Shown here: piece by piece, positions 8,097-18,300 of the stretch
Numbering within the stretch: the first letter of the stretch is position 1
Layout of the letters: each line of letters starts with the position of its first letter
From: Planctomycetota bacterium
Lineage (GTDB): Bacteria > Planctomycetota > Planctomycetia > Isosphaerales > Isosphaeraceae
Assembly (NCBI GenBank): GCA_021808995.1
Contig: JAKBAP010000002.1
Coordinates: 1-41,464 of the forward strand
DNA: 41,464 bases
Direction of reading: 5' to 3'
Program-made: the position numbers and the translations under genes
Notes under the pieces: model-generated
What the model was told of the DNA's origin: nothing
Database searches by the model: none
The model's input: the letters and a program-made list of their open reading frames with translations, nothing else

Positions 8097-9653
8097 TCAG
8101 GTTCCGGCGGTCTGGGCTCCGAGGCGGGTTTCGTCGACGAACCGCTCGTCGGCCACTCCGAGATCACGCGGAGAGCCGGACATCGGGGCGTGGATATAGA
8201 GCCGCTTGGCGTCGACGACGTCCCGAGCCGCCGGCGCGGGCGTCATCGCGTAGACGACTTCGCGCGCGTGGTCCGCGATCTGAAGCCGGGGGTCGTAGAC
8301 ACTGTTGAATTTGAACAACATCTTGAGGGTGTTGGTTTGCCCCCGGGCCAGATTATGAGCCAGGATCCCCGCCAGGCCGGCGACCGCGCGAAAGCCGAGA
8401 TGCTTCCGATTGAGCACCTGCTGGGTCCTCACCAGCTCGGCGTAAAACTCGGCGAGCGGGAGCTGGGTGGGCAAGACGGCGTGCTGGATGTCAAAGAGTC
8501 GATAGTCGAGGCTGGTGACCCGACGTGACTCGGTAAGCCAGCTCTCGGTGCCGGGATAGGGGGTATTGACACTGATATTCACGATTTCGGGGATCTCGAG
8601 ACACCACTGGCGGATCACCTCGAACCGGCGCGCGTCCCATGATGGGTCCGCGATGATGTTGATGGCGGTCATGAGGCCCAGCGAACGGGCGAAATCGAGG
8701 GCCTCGAAATTCTTGGAGAGCGAGACTCGTTTTCGGTGTTTCTTGAGCCCCTCCTCGTCGATGGCCTCGAGCCCCAGGAAGATATACTGGAGACCGAGCG
8801 TTTTCCAGAAGCGAAAGACGTCTTTATTGCGCAACAGGACATCGCCGCGGGTTTCGAGATAGTATTGTTTTTTGATGCCGGCGCGCTGGATCGCCTCGCC
8901 GATGGCCATGCCGTGCTCGGCCTTGATGAAGGCGACGTCGTCGACGATGAAGACGCCGGGCTCGCGAATCGTGGCCAGCTCGGCCGCGGCCGCGGCGGGG
9001 CTCTTGACGCGGTAGCTGCGTCCGTAAAAGGTCCAGGCCGAGCAAAACGAGCAATCCCAGGGGCATCCACGGGAAAACTCGATGGACGCGCAAGGGTCCA
9101 GGACGCCGATGAAATACTTTCGCCTGCGCCGGGTGAGGTCGCGGGCCGGGAGCAGGTCGTCAAGTTCGCGGACAAACGCGGGGCGAGGGCCGTCACCCTC
9201 GAAGGTGACAGCGCCGGGAACCACGGCGAGAGCCTGGGTCGAGCCCTCGGCAATGGCGGCCAGCAAGCTCACGATCGAGGCCTCGGCCTCTCCCTTGAGC
9301 ACGCAGTCGATCGCTCCCGCGCCGTGATCGAGCAGATCCCTGGCGACGAACGACGCGCTATGGCCGCCCACGACCACGAAAATGCCAGGCGCGAGCCGCT
9401 TCGCCGCTTTCGCGAGCTCGACGACCTCCGGGACATTGGCGAGATAATTGCACGAGATCGCCAGCACGTCCGGCCGCCACCGACCGACCGCGCTCGTGAA
9501 GGTCCCTGGTGATTCCACCTGAAGGTCGATGAGTCGCGTCTCGTGCCCTGCTCGCCGGGTCGCGGCGGCGACAAGCTCCAGGCCCAGGGGCTCGAGCTTC
9601 AGGAAAACTTTCGTATACATAAGGGGGCCAGGATGAACGGCCAGGATTTTCAT
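8097..9653 (-). CDS. hpnR: B12-binding radical SAM protein, probable hopanoid C-3 methylase
   Basis: This encodes 518 residues. Residues 1-135 form a cobalamin-binding Rossmann domain (start MKILAVHPGPLMY, then VVVGGHSASF). The radical SAM domain follows with the 4Fe-4S motif GCPWDCSFC at about residues 196-204 (C-x3-C-x2-C), then FIVDDVAFI, YLETRGDVLL and NISVNTPYPGTE. B12-radical-SAM enzymes methylate unactivated carbons. From memory of the family, the N-terminal segment, the LDPCASIEFSRGCPWDCSFC region and VLNRKHLG near the C-terminus resemble HpnR, which methylates hopanoids at C-3; I cannot run a search. Other B12-radical-SAM methylases such as HpnP or HpnJ are the alternatives. No squalene or hopanoid genes lie in the window. 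It is divergent from miaB across 293 bp. Confidence 0.75.
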   Translation of the reverse strand: MKILAVHPGPLMYTKVFLKLEPLGLELVAAATRRAGHETRLIDLQVESPGTFTSAVGRWRPDVLAISCNYLANVPEVVELAKAAKRLAPGIFVVVGGHSASFVARDLLDHGAGAIDCVLKGEAEASIVSLLAAIAEGSTQALAVVPGAVTFEGDGPRPAFVRELDDLLPARDLTRRRRKYFIGVLDPCASIEFSRGCPWDCSFCSAWTFYGRSYRVKSPAAAAAELATIREPGVFIVDDVAFIKAEHGMAIGEAIQRAGIKKQYYLETRGDVLLRNKDVFRFWKTLGLQYIFLGLEAIDEEGLKKHRKRVSLSKNFEALDFARSLGLMTAINIIADPSWDARRFEVIRQWCLEIPEIVNISVNTPYPGTESWLTESRRVTSLDYRLFDIQHAVLPTQLPLAEFYAELVRTQQVLNRKHLGFRAVAGLAGILAHNLARGQTNTLKMLFKFNSVYDPRLQIADHAREVVYAMTPAPAARDVVDAKRLYIHAPMSGSPRDLGVADERFVDETRLGAQTAGT

Positions 9654-9946
9654 GGGATGCGACGGTCTCCGACGGTGAAAAGCCCCCAGATCCTCGGCGT
9701 GGCACGCCGGTTGTGAATGAGGTTTAACCTTTCGCTCCCCTCGTTACCAGGGCTAACCGGTTCGATCCCCGGCTCACCGTCCCTACCGTTTGCCCAGGCT
9801 TCCCATGGTGCCCCCGGGACGCGGGTCAACCGCCGGGATCGTTGGTGCTTGGGTCGCGAGTTTCGATTTCCGAACATGGCGGCGTTTTGGTATCATGTTG
9901 TCAATCAGGTTTGGCGAATGCCCCTTGGGCTAGGGAGTCTTGTTGG

Positions 9947-11377
9947 ATGGCGAACGAGTCGGCCGCGGCCGCGCGGAAAAAGCTCTATCTGGAGACGGTC
10001 GGCTGTCAGATGAACATGCTCGACAGCGAGATCGTGGCGGCCAAGCTCCGCGACGAGGGTTATGACCTGACCCAGGACGTGAACGCGGCCGACGCGGTGT
10101 TTTACAACACCTGCTCGGTTCGGCAGCACGCCGAGGACAAGACCTATAGCGCCTTAGGGCGGATCAAGCGGCTCAAGGAGCGCAATCCCGGCGTGGCGAT
10201 TGGGGTTCTGGGATGCATGGCCCAGAAGGATCAAGCGACCATTCTCAAGCGAGCGCCTCACGTTGACCTGGTCGTGGGTCCGGGTCAGATCGACCGGATA
10301 CCGGAACTGCTGGCGGCGGCGAAATCGGGGAACCCCCCGGCGATCGCGGTCAGTAAGTCGCGGCGGGATGGCACGCTCGAGGTGATCGCGTCGTCGTTCA
10401 CGGTCTACGACCCGGATCGCGAGCCCTCGCTCCGGCCGACGCCGTTTCAGGCGTTTATCCGCGTGATGATGGGCTGCGACAAGTTTTGCACCTATTGCGT
10501 CGTCCCTTCGGTACGCGGGCCCGAACAAAGCCGCGAGCCGGAGGCGATCGTGGCCGAGGCGAGGATGCTGGTTGACCAGGGAGTGCGCGAAATCACCCTG
10601 CTGGGTCAGACGGTCAATAGCTATCAAAAGCGCTCGGCCGACGGTCGGATCACGCGGCTTTCCGACATCCTGGAGCGGGTCCAGGCTGTTCCGGGGATCG
10701 AGCGCGTCAAGTTCGTCACCAACTTTCCCAACGACATGAGCCAGGACCTGCTCCAGGCGGTGCGTGATTTCCCCAAGATTTCCCGCTCGATCCATGTTCC
10801 CGCCCAGAGCGGCTGCGACCAGATCCTCAAGCGCATGAAGCGCATGTATACGGCCTCGTTCTATGAGGAGATGCTGGCTCGCGCGCGGGAGACGATCCCT
10901 GGGGTCGCGATCTCGAGCGATTTTATCGTGGGATTCTGTGGCGAGGACGAGGCGGCGTTTGAGCGCACCATGGGTCTGGTGGAGCGGGGTCGGTTCAAGA
11001 ATAGCTTTATTTTCAAGTACAGCACCCGGTTAGGGACCAAGGCCGACGCGATTTACGCCGACGACGTTCCCGACGATGTCAAGAAGAGGCGCAACAACGA
11101 GCTCCTCGCCTTGCAGACGCGGATCAGCCTTGAGGACAACCAGCGGTTCGTGGGGCGCGAGGTCGAGGTGTTGGTCGAGGGGCCGAGCCGATCGACGGCG
11201 AGGCGCGAGGGTTGGGAGGGTGTTTCGCAGCTCGTGGGTCGGACGTCGTGTGATCGGATCACGGCGTTCGCGGGTGAGTTGGAGTTGGTGGGGCGGTTCG
11301 TCCGCGTGCGGGTCGAAGGGGCCAGCGCGGTCACCCTGTTCGGTCGAGTCGAGACGCCGCTCGCGTCCGCGTGGTGA
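9947..11377 (+). CDS. miaB: tRNA-2-methylthio-N6-dimethylallyladenosine synthase
   Basis: Adds a methylthio group to i6A37 of tRNAs that read UNN codons, using two 4Fe-4S clusters and SAM. The protein has 476 residues. The N-terminal domain has the three auxiliary-cluster cysteines Cys20 (VGCQMN), Cys56 (NTCSVR) and Cys90 (LGCMAQ). The radical SAM motif is CDKFCTYC with Cys177, Cys181 and Cys184. IHVPAQSGCDQILKRMKRMY and SSDFIVGFCGEDE are typical MiaB segments, and a C-terminal TRAM domain begins near residue 395. ATG 9947 is supported by AGGGAG at 9932-9937. A weak TATCAT box at 9891-9896 lies upstream but has no good -35 partner. The order of motifs and NTCSVR favour MiaB over MtaB or RimO. 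Confidence 0.95.
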   Translation: MANESAAAARKKLYLETVGCQMNMLDSEIVAAKLRDEGYDLTQDVNAADAVFYNTCSVRQHAEDKTYSALGRIKRLKERNPGVAIGVLGCMAQKDQATILKRAPHVDLVVGPGQIDRIPELLAAAKSGNPPAIAVSKSRRDGTLEVIASSFTVYDPDREPSLRPTPFQAFIRVMMGCDKFCTYCVVPSVRGPEQSREPEAIVAEARMLVDQGVREITLLGQTVNSYQKRSADGRITRLSDILERVQAVPGIERVKFVTNFPNDMSQDLLQAVRDFPKISRSIHVPAQSGCDQILKRMKRMYTASFYEEMLARARETIPGVAISSDFIVGFCGEDEAAFERTMGLVERGRFKNSFIFKYSTRLGTKADAIYADDVPDDVKKRRNNELLALQTRISLEDNQRFVGREVEVLVEGPSRSTARREGWEGVSQLVGRTSCDRITAFAGELELVGRFVRVRVEGASAVTLFGRVETPLASAW

Positions 11378-11385
11378 GGACCTCG

Positions 11386-12147
11386 ATGTCCGTCGCTTTG
11401 GAATCCGTCATATCGCGCTGGCTCGAATGGGGGGGCTTCGACGCGAGCCTCGCCCCCGAGCCGGGGGTGTTGTCGGCCTGGTCGGCGGAGGTCGTCCGCC
11501 CCTGCCGCGATGGAGCCGATCCCCAGACCATCGCCCACTGGGAAGAGCGCCATGGATATCGGCTCCCGGCCGGGCTGCGGTCGCTCTTGCTCCTGTCAAA
11601 CGGGCTCTACCGCGTTGGGCCGCTGGTCCATCCGATCTCCGCGATCGGGCCCATGATCCCGTTCGCCGCGTTCCCGGGGATGATGATCCAGCCAGAGAGC
11701 TGGTTCGAGCTCGGCAATCCCAATCTCCAGACGGTCTGCATCGACCTGGCCTATCGCCTGCCGGGGGGGGGATGCCCGGTCTTTACCTCGGGTGACGATG
11801 GTTCGCTCGATCCTCCCCGGGTCATCGCCCAGAGCTTCGAGGAGTGGTTTCTCGAGCTCATTCGTCAGGGAGGCCGGGAGTATTGGTTCGACCCTGGCTT
11901 TCCCGATCTCGGTGCGCCCTGGCGGCTGCACCGGCAGCATGTCGCCCGGCCTGGGCTCGAAAGTCGACTGGCGGCCTACGCGGCGACGGTCGAGGGCATG
12001 GCCCAGGCCGGCTCGAGCGAGCTCGAGATCGCGACCGCGCTGGGGCTCGCGCGAGGTGACGTCGAGCTGATCGTGCGCCATATTCAGCACTCGCCGGCCG
12101 AGGCGCAAGCCCCCTCGGCGAAGGGTTCCCCGATCAAGACCAGGTAA
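11386..12147 (+). CDS. SMI1/KNR4-like (SUKH) family protein
   Basis: This encodes 253 residues. The central part has the SMI1/KNR4 pattern: IAHWEERHGYRLPAGLRSLL, then LLLSNGLYRVG, PESWFELGNP, VFTSGDDGSLDP and SFEEWFLELI. In bacteria this fold is often a protein-binding or immunity module, but single-copy housekeeping versions exist. The C-terminal 50 residues (SSELEIATALGLARGDVELI) look like a short helix-turn-helix. ATG 11386 follows GAGGA at 11376-11380, which overlaps the miaB stop codon, so translation is probably coupled to miaB; a GTG at 11371 in the same frame is a less likely start. No toxin gene is adjacent, so I do not propose an immunity role. The family call is moderately sure, the role unknown. 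Confidence 0.75.
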   Translation: MSVALESVISRWLEWGGFDASLAPEPGVLSAWSAEVVRPCRDGADPQTIAHWEERHGYRLPAGLRSLLLLSNGLYRVGPLVHPISAIGPMIPFAAFPGMMIQPESWFELGNPNLQTVCIDLAYRLPGGGCPVFTSGDDGSLDPPRVIAQSFEEWFLELIRQGGREYWFDPGFPDLGAPWRLHRQHVARPGLESRLAAYAATVEGMAQAGSSELEIATALGLARGDVELIVRHIQHSPAEAQAPSAKGSPIKTR

Positions 12148-12178
12148 GCTTCCGAGCGCTTATTACGTGAGGCCAGTG

Positions 12179-15100
12179 ATGAAGGTCGACTGGTTTCTCT
12201 CACGCCATGACGTGCCGGAATTGCTCGAGCCCTGGCTTGCCGGCCTGGGCGTGCGAGACGCGGCCCGGGGAGCGCGGGCGCTTCGCGACCTGGTGAAAAC
12301 CGCTCCAAGGGCGCTGGCGTCGATCGCCCGGCTGGCGGTCCAGTTGGACGGCGTCTTGCCCCATTGCCCCGATCCCACGATGGCGCTTGTGAATTTCGAG
12401 CGGTTCCTAGCCGCCTCGCCCCTTGAGGCGACGCTCCACGAACTGGCGGACAACCCCCGCACGACCGAGATTTTGCTCCAGGTCGTGGGTACGAGCCAAC
12501 ACTACAGCGAGATCCTGATCCGCGACCCGGGATTGCTCGAATGGCTGCGGGGAGGCGCGGAACGGCGTGACCGGGCCACGCTCGTCGACGAGCTCTGGGC
12601 GATGCTCGCGGCGGCCGAAAACGAAGTCGAGGCGGCCGATGCGCTCGGCCGGTTCCGGCTGCGGGAGAGCCTGCGGATCGGCTACAACGACCTGATCCGA
12701 GCGTTTCCCCTCGAGATGACGACCCATGACCTTTCGGACCTGGCCGATGCCTGCGTCGAGGCCGCGACTCGGCTCGCGGCGACCCGGCTCGAGACCCGGA
12801 ATGGCACCCCGAGGTCGACCTCGGGAGCCCCCGCCCGGTTTGTCGTCCTGGGGCTTGGCAAGCTCGGCGGCCGCGAGCTCAATTACAGCTCCGACATCGA
12901 CCTGATCTTTCTCTATGATCACGAGGGGGACACCACGGGGCCTCGCGTCGTCTCCAACGCCGAATACTTCGCCCGGCTCGGGAGCGAGATTCTCAAGCTG
13001 CTCTCGAGGCACTCGGCCCTGGGCATGGTCTATCGCGTCGACATGCGACTGCGCCCGGATGGCGAACAGGGAGCGCTCGCGCGGTCGCTCGACGCCACGG
13101 TCGGATATTACGACACTCGCGGACGAACCTGGGAGCGACAGGCCCTGATCAAGTGCCGGCCGATCGCCGGCGATCTCGAGCTCGGCCAGGTGTTCCTCCG
13201 CGCGATCACCCCCTTTGTTTATCGCCGCTATCTGGGCGCCGCCGAGATCGCCGAGATCAAGGCCCTCAAACGTAAAATCGAGCAACGGACCGTCTCCGAG
13301 GGAACGGCCGAGGTCGAGGTCAAGACCGGCACCGGAGGGATTCGCGACGTCGAATTCGTCGTCCAGTTTCTCCAGCTCCTCCATGGCGGTGAATACCCCG
13401 AGGTCCGTGACGCCAACACGCTCCAGGCAATGGCCAGGCTCGAGCAGGTCGGCTGCCTGACGGCCGAGGAACGCCATATCATGGACGACACCTATCGATT
13501 CCTTCGCAAGGTCGAGCACAGACTCCAGATCGTCGTCGACCGCCAGACCCACCAGATGCCCCGCGATCTCGAGCACGTGCGAACCCTGGCCTTGCGCATG
13601 GGCTATGGCCTCGCCAGCCCCTGGGAAGAACGAAACGGACCCGCCCAGCGATTCCTGATCGATTATCGAGCCAAGACCGAGCTCAATCGACGGATTCTCA
13701 ATCACCTCTTGCACGACGCGTTTAGCGACGACACCGATCCCGCCGTCGATCTAGTCGTCGACCTCGTGCTTGACCCCGATCCTAGCCCCGAATCGATTCG
13801 GGAGGCGCTGTCGCCTTATCCATTTCGGGACGCGACGGCCGCGTATCACAACCTGCTGGCGCTCGCCAGGGAAGACGTGGCGTTCCTGTCGCAGGCCCGG
13901 TGCCGCCACTTCCTGGCGGCGATCGCGCCCAGGCTACTGACCTCCGTCGGAAAATCGGCCGACCCCGATCTCACCCTCACCAACCTCGAGAAAGTCTCGG
14001 CTTCGCTCGGGGCCAAGGCCGTGCTCTGGGAGCTCTTTAACTTCAACCCCCCCTCCCTCAGGCTCTATGTCGAGATCTGCGCCAACAGCCAGTTTCTCTC
14101 GGAAATCTTGATCAACAACCCGGGCATGATCGACGATCTGATCGATTCGCTGGTCGTCGACCGGCCCTTGTCGGGCTCGGCGATCAGGGCCGAGCTCGCC
14201 GAGCTCTGCAAGGGGGCGGTCGACCTGTCGCCGATCCTTTGGAGCTACCGAAACAAGGAATGGATCCGGATCGGGGCCCGCGACATCCTGGGCCGCGAGC
14301 CGATTCGGGAGGTCACGCGTGAGCTCGCCGACGTGGCCCAGGCCATCGTCGTGGAGACGGCCCGTGACGTCTGGCGAAAGCTCGAGGAGCGTTACGGCTG
14401 CCCTCGGTCAGCCGCCGGGAAAAAGGATCGATGGGCGATCCTCGCGCTGGGGAAATTCGGCGGCCGCGAGCTCAATTATCACAGTGATCTGGACCTGGTA
14501 TTCCTGCATGAGTCGGACGGCCTAACCTCCGGCGGCGAGGGCTCGATCTCGAGCAAGCAATTCGTCACCGGAGTCGCCCAGCGGATCCTCAAATCGCTCT
14601 CCACGGGGGCGGGGGCGGGGTCGCTTTATCAGGTCGACGCGCGGCTCAGGCCGCATGGGGCCTCCGGGCCGCTGGTCCTGACGCTCGACGCGTTCATCGA
14701 TTATCTGCGCCAATCGATCCAAACCTGGGAGCGGCTCGCGCTGACGAGGGCGCGGGTGATCCATGCCACTGGCGGATTTGGCGAGCGGATCATGAAGGCC
14801 ATTCGTGACTCGCTCGCCGTCGCGAGCGACCTTCCCTGCCTGGCCGACGAGGTCCGCTCGATGCGCAGGCGGCTCGAGGCCTCAAGCAAGCTGCGTCACG
14901 ATCTCAAGCGCGGCGTCGGGGGGTTGGCGGACCTGGAATTCATCGTGCAGTATCTCCAGCTCGCGAACGCCGGGCGGACTCCGGACGTGCTCCGATGCAA
15001 TTTCTGGGATGCCCTGCAAACCCTGCGCGCCTATGGGATCGTGGAGGTGGCCGCGTACCACGAACTGCGAAATGCCTATGATTTTCTCCGCACCGTCGAG

Positions 15101-15298
15101 GGAAGGCTGCGATTGATCCAGAACCGCGGCGTGGCGGGGCTTCCCGACGACCCGATCGAGCTCGAACGATTGGCCGTTCGCTTGAATTACGAGGCCAAGC
15201 CTCCAGCAGGGGCGGTTCAGGGCCTTCTCGACGACGCCGCCCGAACGACGGAGCGGGTTCGCGAGCTTTTCGAGGATCTCGTGAAAACCAAGGCTTAG
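12179..15298 (+). CDS. glnE: Bifunctional glutamine synthetase adenylyltransferase/adenylyl-removing enzyme
   Basis: Attaches AMP to and removes it from glutamine synthetase in response to nitrogen status signalled by PII. The protein has 1,039 residues, somewhat longer than the usual 950 or so. Two nucleotidyltransferase domains are visible, each with the G-K-x-G-G-R-E-L-N-Y-x-S-D-x-D core: LGKLGGRELNYSSDIDLIF near residue 226 and LGKFGGRELNYHSDLDLVF near residue 758. Both catalytic Asp pairs are intact, so both activities should be present. VKTGTGGIRDVEFVVQFLQL and GVGGLADLEFIVQYLQL mark the following helical segments. ATG 12179 is preceded by GTGAGG at 12167-12172. It starts 31 bp after the SMI1-like gene and ends before a strong hairpin. 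The identification is secure. Confidence 0.95.
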   Translation: MKVDWFLSRHDVPELLEPWLAGLGVRDAARGARALRDLVKTAPRALASIARLAVQLDGVLPHCPDPTMALVNFERFLAASPLEATLHELADNPRTTEILLQVVGTSQHYSEILIRDPGLLEWLRGGAERRDRATLVDELWAMLAAAENEVEAADALGRFRLRESLRIGYNDLIRAFPLEMTTHDLSDLADACVEAATRLAATRLETRNGTPRSTSGAPARFVVLGLGKLGGRELNYSSDIDLIFLYDHEGDTTGPRVVSNAEYFARLGSEILKLLSRHSALGMVYRVDMRLRPDGEQGALARSLDATVGYYDTRGRTWERQALIKCRPIAGDLELGQVFLRAITPFVYRRYLGAAEIAEIKALKRKIEQRTVSEGTAEVEVKTGTGGIRDVEFVVQFLQLLHGGEYPEVRDANTLQAMARLEQVGCLTAEERHIMDDTYRFLRKVEHRLQIVVDRQTHQMPRDLEHVRTLALRMGYGLASPWEERNGPAQRFLIDYRAKTELNRRILNHLLHDAFSDDTDPAVDLVVDLVLDPDPSPESIREALSPYPFRDATAAYHNLLALAREDVAFLSQARCRHFLAAIAPRLLTSVGKSADPDLTLTNLEKVSASLGAKAVLWELFNFNPPSLRLYVEICANSQFLSEILINNPGMIDDLIDSLVVDRPLSGSAIRAELAELCKGAVDLSPILWSYRNKEWIRIGARDILGREPIREVTRELADVAQAIVVETARDVWRKLEERYGCPRSAAGKKDRWAILALGKFGGRELNYHSDLDLVFLHESDGLTSGGEGSISSKQFVTGVAQRILKSLSTGAGAGSLYQVDARLRPHGASGPLVLTLDAFIDYLRQSIQTWERLALTRARVIHATGGFGERIMKAIRDSLAVASDLPCLADEVRSMRRRLEASSKLRHDLKRGVGGLADLEFIVQYLQLANAGRTPDVLRCNFWDALQTLRAYGIVEVAAYHELRNAYDFLRTVEGRLRLIQNRGVAGLPDDPIELERLAVRLNYEAKPPAGAVQGLLDDAARTTERVRELFEDLVKTKA

Positions 15299-15340
15299 CG
15301 CCTTGGCATTTCCTGATTTTTGACACCCAGGAAACGAAAC

Positions 15341-15379
15341 GGCCCACCGGAGCGCGGCGATCGCGCGCTCCGGTGGGCC
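15341..15379. terminator. Bidirectional hairpin terminator between glnE and the RND gene
   Basis: A perfect 16-bp stem is formed by 15341-15356 (GGCCCACCGGAGCGCG) and 15364-15379, with a 7-nt loop. It lies between the convergent ends of glnE (15298) and the RND gene (15395). Short T-runs follow on both strands (CCTTTCG on plus, GTTTCGTTTC on minus), so it can serve both genes. Confidence 0.85.
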
Positions 15380-15394
15380 TTTCGCATCGGGAAA

Positions 15395-18300
15395 TCAGGC
15401 GTGGCCGTGACCGTGGGGGTCGTCGCCCGCGCCATGATCGTCGCCATGGCCGCCGAGCTTTTGCCCAGGCTTGTCACGCACGATCAGCGAGTAAATAACG
15501 GGCAAGACAAACAGTGTCGCCGGCTCGCCGGCGGCGAGACCGCCCAGGATGGCACGGGCCAACGGGGCATTGGATTCGCTCCCTCGCTCGAGCGCCATCG
15601 CGCCTGGAATCAGGGCGAAGAACGCGGCGAGAGCGGTCATCGTGATTGGCCTCACTCGCAGGCTGGCCGCCTTGCGAATGGCCTGGATCGGTGTCAGCCC
15701 TTCGTGCCGCCGGAGCTCCTGGGCATAGTCGGTCATGAGCACCGAATTCGCCACCTTGATCCCGACGATGAACACGAATCCGAGCAAGGACTGCACGTTG
15801 ACGGCCGATTTGGTGAGGTACAGAGCCGGCAAGATGCCCACCAGGCAGATCGGCACGATCGACATGACCGAGATCGGCACGATGAACGATTTGTCGAGGC
15901 CGACCATCAGGAAGTAGATGAGCAGCGACGCCAGCACGAGCCCGACCGACAGGCTATTGAACGTATCGGTCATACGCAGGTATTCGCCGGAGAGCACGAT
16001 CTTGGCTCCCTCGAGCCTGGTCTTGTCGCTCCGGTCGGGATCGTAGGGATACCACTGGGCCGACTTGAGCTTGTCGGGAATCCCGAAGGTGTCGATGACC
16101 TTCCAGACGTCGTCGGAGACGTGGCCGAGATCCCGCTCGGACACGCCCATGGTGAGCTCGATGGTCGGCTGGATGTTGTAGTGGGTGACCTCGGTGGGCA
16201 CTTCGCTCTTCTCGACGGTCACGACGTTTCGAAGCGGGATCGGCTTGTGGGGCACATCGGGGCGCGAGGGAGTGATCACGATATCGAGCATGGTGTCGAT
16301 TGACTTGATGTCTTGCTCGAAATACTGCACGCCGCCGAAGTACTGGTTCTTGCTGACCGGGTCGATCCAGAAATTGGTCTTGTTGAACTGAATACTGGAG
16401 TTAAACGCCGCGACCACGTTTCTCATGACGTCTTCCTGGGTCAGGCCCAGCTCGGAGGCCTTGGCCCGTTCGACGTTGATGACGTATTGCGGATAGTCGA
16501 TTCGCTGGATGACGCGGGCGTCGACGACGCCGTTGATCTTCTTGACCTCGTTCTTGATCCGGGTCGCGATCTTGTGAGCGACCTCGAGCTTTTTCCCGGT
16601 GACCCGGATACTGATCGGGGTCGATTTGCCCTCGTTCATGGCCGCTCGGACCATGCCGCCGGCGTCGAACGCGAATTCCAGGTCGTTAAAGGCCGGATCG
16701 GCGGCGAACGCGTTTCGCAGGATCGAGACGTACTCCTGGGCCGACTTGGTCCGGTGCTCGGTGAGCTGGATCTTGACCACCGAATCCATCGGGCCGGCAT
16801 TGGGGGTGTAAGCCGCCGACCAGTCGGAGGTCACGCCCAATTCGCAGAGTACGAGTTCCAGGTCATGAGGAAGGATTTTCTCATGCAAGAAATCCTCGAC
16901 CGCGTGGATTCGTTTTTCGGTTTCCTCGATACGCAGACCGCTTGGGGCCCGGACGTACATTTCGAACGAGCCGGCGTCGACCTCGGGGAAGAAATCGCGC
17001 CTCATGTGCGGCCAGAGGCCAACCACGGTGGCGACCAGAAGGCCGTAACCGATTCCCATCGTGATGTAGGGATGCGCGAGAGCCCCGTCGAGCCCCTTGC
17101 AATAAAGAGCGATGCCCTCGTCGATCAGTTGCTGCCAGCGGGCGAACGCGCGAGCGATGAACCACTGTTTCTTGGGCTTCGGGTGACCATTGCCGTTGAT
17201 CTGGAAGGTCTCGGCACCATTGGAGTGGAGGTCGCCGTGGCTCGCGTCACCGTGTCCATGCCCGTGTCCCTCGCCACCATGGCCTTCGGGGGGGTGGGAG
17301 TGGAGCCAGAACGCGCTACAAGCGGGGACCAATGTTCGCGACAAAATGTACGCCGCGATCATCGAGAACGCGACCGCCATCGCCATCGGCTTGAAGAGAA
17401 ACTGCCCCAGGCCAGGCGTGAATACCAAGGGGGCAAGCACCAGGAAGGTACAGATCGTCGACACGAGCTCGGGCATCGCGACCTCGCTCGCCCCCAGGAA
17501 CGCCGCGTCTCGCGCGGTCGCCCCCATGCTCAGGTGCCGGTGCGTGTTCTCGAGGCAGATGATCGCGCTATCGATCATCGGGCCGATCGCCAGCGTCATC
17601 CCGGCGAGCGTCATGACGTTGATCGTCTGGCCCGCGAAATACAGGGCGGTCGACGACGCCATGATCGCCAGGGGGAGGGTCATGATCGCGATCCCGGTCA
17701 TCCGGAGCTCGCCCAGGAACATGAGGATCACGAGCGAGCAGAGAATCGCCCCCAGGATCCCCTCCTGAAGCAGGGCCTCGATCGATTTCTGGACGTAGAC
17801 CGATTGATCCATCACGAGCTTGAGTCGGATGCCGCTACGGGTTGTCCGCTCTTCCATGTTCTTGAGCTCGGCGGACAGGTTTTTCACCACCGCCAGGGTG
17901 CTGGCGCCAAGCTGGCGATAGACCGGGATATAGACCACGCGCTTGCCGTTGACCCGCACGACGTTGGTCTGAATGTAGTTGGCGTCCTTGGGCGTGGCCA
18001 CGTCGCGAAGGAAGACCGCCCGGCCCTCCTCATAACGAAGCGGGATCTCGCCCATGTCGGAGACCTTGAGATACATCGAGTTTGAGTCGAGCACGTAGTC
18101 GATATTGCCGAACTTGGCGTCGCCGGAGGGAAGGAAGACGTTGGACCCGTCGAAGGCCTTCATCACGTCCATCGGCGACATGCCGCGGGCCTGGAGCTTC
18201 TCGCGGTCGAGATAGATCATGACGGCGCGGATCTTGCCGCCGTAGACCACCGGCGCGACCGCCCCCTGGATCGCCATGATCATGTTCCGGACCTCGTACC

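Noticed and set aside
9755-9785. tRNA-like T-arm (GGTTCGATCCCCGG)
   Set aside because: The stem around TTCGATC pairs at only about three of five positions, there is no T33-containing anticodon arm and no matching acceptor stem upstream, so it is not a tRNA gene.
12407-13714. Minus-strand open frame of about 435 codons opposite glnE
   Set aside because: Shadow of glnE with no recognisable domain.
16313-18085. Plus-strand open frame of about 590 codons opposite the RND gene
   Set aside because: Asp/Arg/His-rich antisense shadow; the RND protein on the other strand is unmistakable.
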